5,981 nucleotides of DNA from Candidatus Omnitrophota bacterium (GTDB taxonomy: Bacteria > Omnitrophota > Gorgyraeia > Velamenicoccales > JABMQK01), in assembly GCA_028712915.1 (NCBI GenBank), contig JAQTPJ010000059.1, positions 1 through 5,981 on the forward strand, read 5' to 3'. The translations under genes and the position numbers were made by a program. Of the stretch, positions 5,636-5,981 are shown one piece after another (within the stretch, counting starts at the first letter, position 1; each line of letters begins with the position of its first letter). The notes beneath the pieces were generated by a model, which saw only the letters and a program-made list of their open reading frames with translations, was not told the DNA's origin and made no database searches.

Positions 5636-5981
5636 ATGATGTTTTTATTCTTTTTATTAGTTATAGCGCTGGGCAGCCTTTTATTCTTAGCGTTTAAGTT
5701 AACCCTTGAAGGGGATAAAGAGGAAAAAAAGAAACAGCTGCACTACCTTGAGAATATAGCCAATTTAGAGACAGAGATTAAAAAAATACAGGAAGAATTT
5801 ACCAAAGAGAAAGAAGAGCGGAAAAAGATAGAGTCCCTTCTGGAAAAGACAAAAAGCGAATCGGATAGCTTAAAAAGCGCAAACAGCCAATTGACGCAAA
5901 AGGCCGCTGATTTAGATGCTGTCAGGGACGCCATGCTTAAGAAAGACGACGAGATTAAAAAGGAAGTCGCCGAGAAAGAAG
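5636..5981 (+). CDS. Membrane-anchored coiled-coil protein, N-terminal fragment (runs off the right edge)
   Basis: An open frame from ATG 5636 stays open to the end of the window, giving 115 complete codons. Residues 2-21 (MFLFFLLVIALGSLLFLAFK) form one strongly hydrophobic segment with no obvious cleavage site, so it is probably an uncleaved anchor. From about residue 25 onward the protein is highly charged (Lys/Glu-rich), with a leucine/isoleucine spacing typical of a long coiled coil (for example LENIANLETEIKKIQEEF, and a KKDDEIKKEVAEKE segment at the end). This kind of N-terminus is seen in membrane-tethered coiled-coil proteins, such as sensor, RmuC-like or cell-division-associated proteins. 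Low-complexity coiled coils do not allow a family call without the missing C-terminus. A plausible ribosome site and a 15-nt gap to panE suggest it belongs to the same operon. Confidence 0.75.
   Translation, partial: MMFLFFLLVIALGSLLFLAFKLTLEGDKEEKKKQLHYLENIANLETEIKKIQEEFTKEKEERKKIESLLEKTKSESDSLKSANSQLTQKAADLDAVRDAMLKKDDEIKKEVAEKE

Noticed and set aside
5743..5934. Minus-strand open frame of 63 codons near the right edge
   Set aside because: It is opposite the Lys/Glu-rich coiled coil on the + strand, which has a ribosome site and anchor. The Ser/Phe-rich translation is what one expects from the complement of Lys/Glu codons.

Overview
The window holds eight protein-coding genes, all on the + strand and closely packed. 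They are the 3' end of phoH, a short PgpH/YqfF-type HD phosphohydrolase, ybeY, a family 9 glycosyltransferase, recO, a small exported TPR protein, a ketopantoate reductase (panE-like), and the 5' end of a membrane-anchored coiled-coil protein that runs off the right edge. No RNA gene, transposase, CRISPR array or prophage gene was seen. The organism is a bacterium with mid-40s-looking GC. The family 9 (heptosyltransferase-like) enzyme suggests a Gram-negative-type envelope. The order phoH-pgpH-ybeY...recO, the variant YbeY and the AT-rich palindromic spacer repeats recall uncultured lineages such as Omnitrophota. That placement is an inference from memory and is not proven by this sequence.

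Positions 1-2006 form a translationally coupled block. phoH overlaps the PgpH-like gene by 29 nt, and that gene overlaps ybeY by 74 nt. This is the classic phoH-pgpH-ybeY neighbourhood, combining a PhoH ATPase, a c-di-AMP phosphodiesterase-type HD protein and the YbeY RNase/ribosome maturation factor. The PgpH-like protein keeps the 7TM-plus-HD core and all visible HD metal residues, but the large extracytoplasmic sensor domain is absent. YbeY has a natural variant of its metal site.

Positions 1973-2111 hold an imperfect palindrome built of heptamers (TCCTAAA / TTTAGAG type). Its left arm is translated as the last 11 residues of YbeY and supplies the stop codon. Next comes a glycosyltransferase gene (2141-3349), then a second, unrelated palindromic spacer of CACAGAT/ATCTGTG units (3370-3437), then recO. 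The glycosyltransferase therefore sits between two repeat-bearing spacers, in the stretch between ybeY and recO that often holds era or other housekeeping genes.

Positions 3459-5981 run recO, the TPR gene, panE-like (start codon directly abutting the TPR stop) and the coiled-coil gene, with gaps of only 0-15 nt, so they are probably one transcript. I see no evidence for a wholly new multi-gene system. The points worth a second look are the sensorless PgpH, the YbeY active-site variant, the repeat-donated YbeY C-terminus, and the Asp-to-Ser change in the glycosyltransferase.
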